Below are positions 14,128 through 14,213 of a stretch of 14,213 bases of DNA, piece by piece. Origin of the DNA: Candidatus Thalassarchaeaceae archaeon (GTDB taxonomy: Archaea; Thermoplasmatota; Poseidoniia; Poseidoniales; Thalassarchaeaceae); the NCBI GenBank assembly GCA_013330385.1, contig DUIL01000070.1, positions 1 through 14,213 of the forward strand. The letters are read 5' to 3'. A program made the position numbers and the translations under genes. The notes beneath the pieces are model-generated. The model was not told the DNA's origin. It searched no databases and saw only the letters and a program-made list of their open reading frames with translations. The stretch's first letter is position 1. Each line of letters begins with the position of its first letter.

Positions 14128-14213
14128 GGCATCGTTCCTTCCGGGACCCTGAAGACCTCTATCCGCCGGTTCTCGGATAGAAGCATTTCCGCGGCTGTCT
14201 TGATCTCGTCTGG
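14124..14213 (-). CDS. 3' end of a gene in the GC-rich segment (partial)
   Basis: A minus-strand frame enters at the right edge and stops at TGA 14126-14124. It gives a 29-residue tail with acidic and helical character (P-D-E-I-K-T-A-A-E-M-L-L start, R-V-P-E-G-T-M-P end). By hand count 21 of its 29 sense codons end in G or C, like the adjoining DUF3631-like gene, whereas the other open frame here has far fewer. The stop overlaps the next start (GTGA). The family is not recognisable from this piece. Confidence 0.4.
   Translation of the reverse strand, partial: PDEIKTAAEMLLSENRRIEVFRVPEGTMP

Noticed and set aside
13904..14152. 82-aa plus-strand frame in the GC-rich end segment
   Set aside because: Antisense to the DUF3631-like frame, which has family resemblance and a good ribosome site; no support for the plus-strand product.
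1..14213. CRISPR arrays, tRNA or rRNA genes, complete insertion sequences
   Set aside because: I saw no regularly spaced repeats, cloverleaf-like segments, transposase motifs or terminal inverted repeats.

Overview
The window is one long plus-strand catabolic operon (about 23-13196, genome edges unseen), followed by a short minus-strand segment (13245-14213). The organism is probably an F420-using bacterium, with Actinobacteriota (Acidimicrobiia-like) or Chloroflexota the best guesses. The reasons are a Ddn-type deazaflavin-dependent nitroreductase, a DUF3631-like protein, frequent GTG starts, a possible leaderless gene, and an SCP-x thiolase paired with a DUF35 protein. This is inference; there is no rRNA or other marker gene.

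Layout: (1) 23-1060, the permease of a ribose-type ABC importer, with the last codons of an upstream gene before it. (2) A 199-bp gap (1061-1259) with a weak promoter-like pair and a long-loop inverted repeat. (3) 1260-3811, an HMG-CoA-synthase-like/DUF35 fusion overlapping an SCP-x-type thiolase. (4) 3885-11538, five genes: HyuA-type, small zinc protein, a second HyuA-type, HyuB-type, and a 306-aa UroD-like protein. (5) 11559-13196, an AMP-forming acyl-CoA ligase. (6) Minus strand: the Ddn-like oxidoreductase, then a DUF3631-like gene and the end of another gene in clearly GC-richer DNA, probably the edge of a different, mobile-element-derived segment.

How it may work: the five genes reproduce the subunit order and approximate sizes of acetophenone carboxylase ApcABCDE of Aromatoleum aromaticum (70, 15, 87, 75 and 34 kDa), including two different HyuA-type subunits around a small zinc subunit. 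There too, a CoA ligase for the beta-keto acid product works with the carboxylase. Here a ligase follows immediately and a thiolase module precedes. The simplest reading is a complete route: ketone + bicarbonate + ATP -> beta-keto acid (carboxylase) -> beta-ketoacyl-CoA (ligase) -> acyl-CoA + acetyl-CoA (thiolase/DUF35). The linked sugar-type ABC permease suggests a polar, imported ketone rather than acetone or acetophenone, which cross membranes freely. The substrate cannot be read from the sequence.
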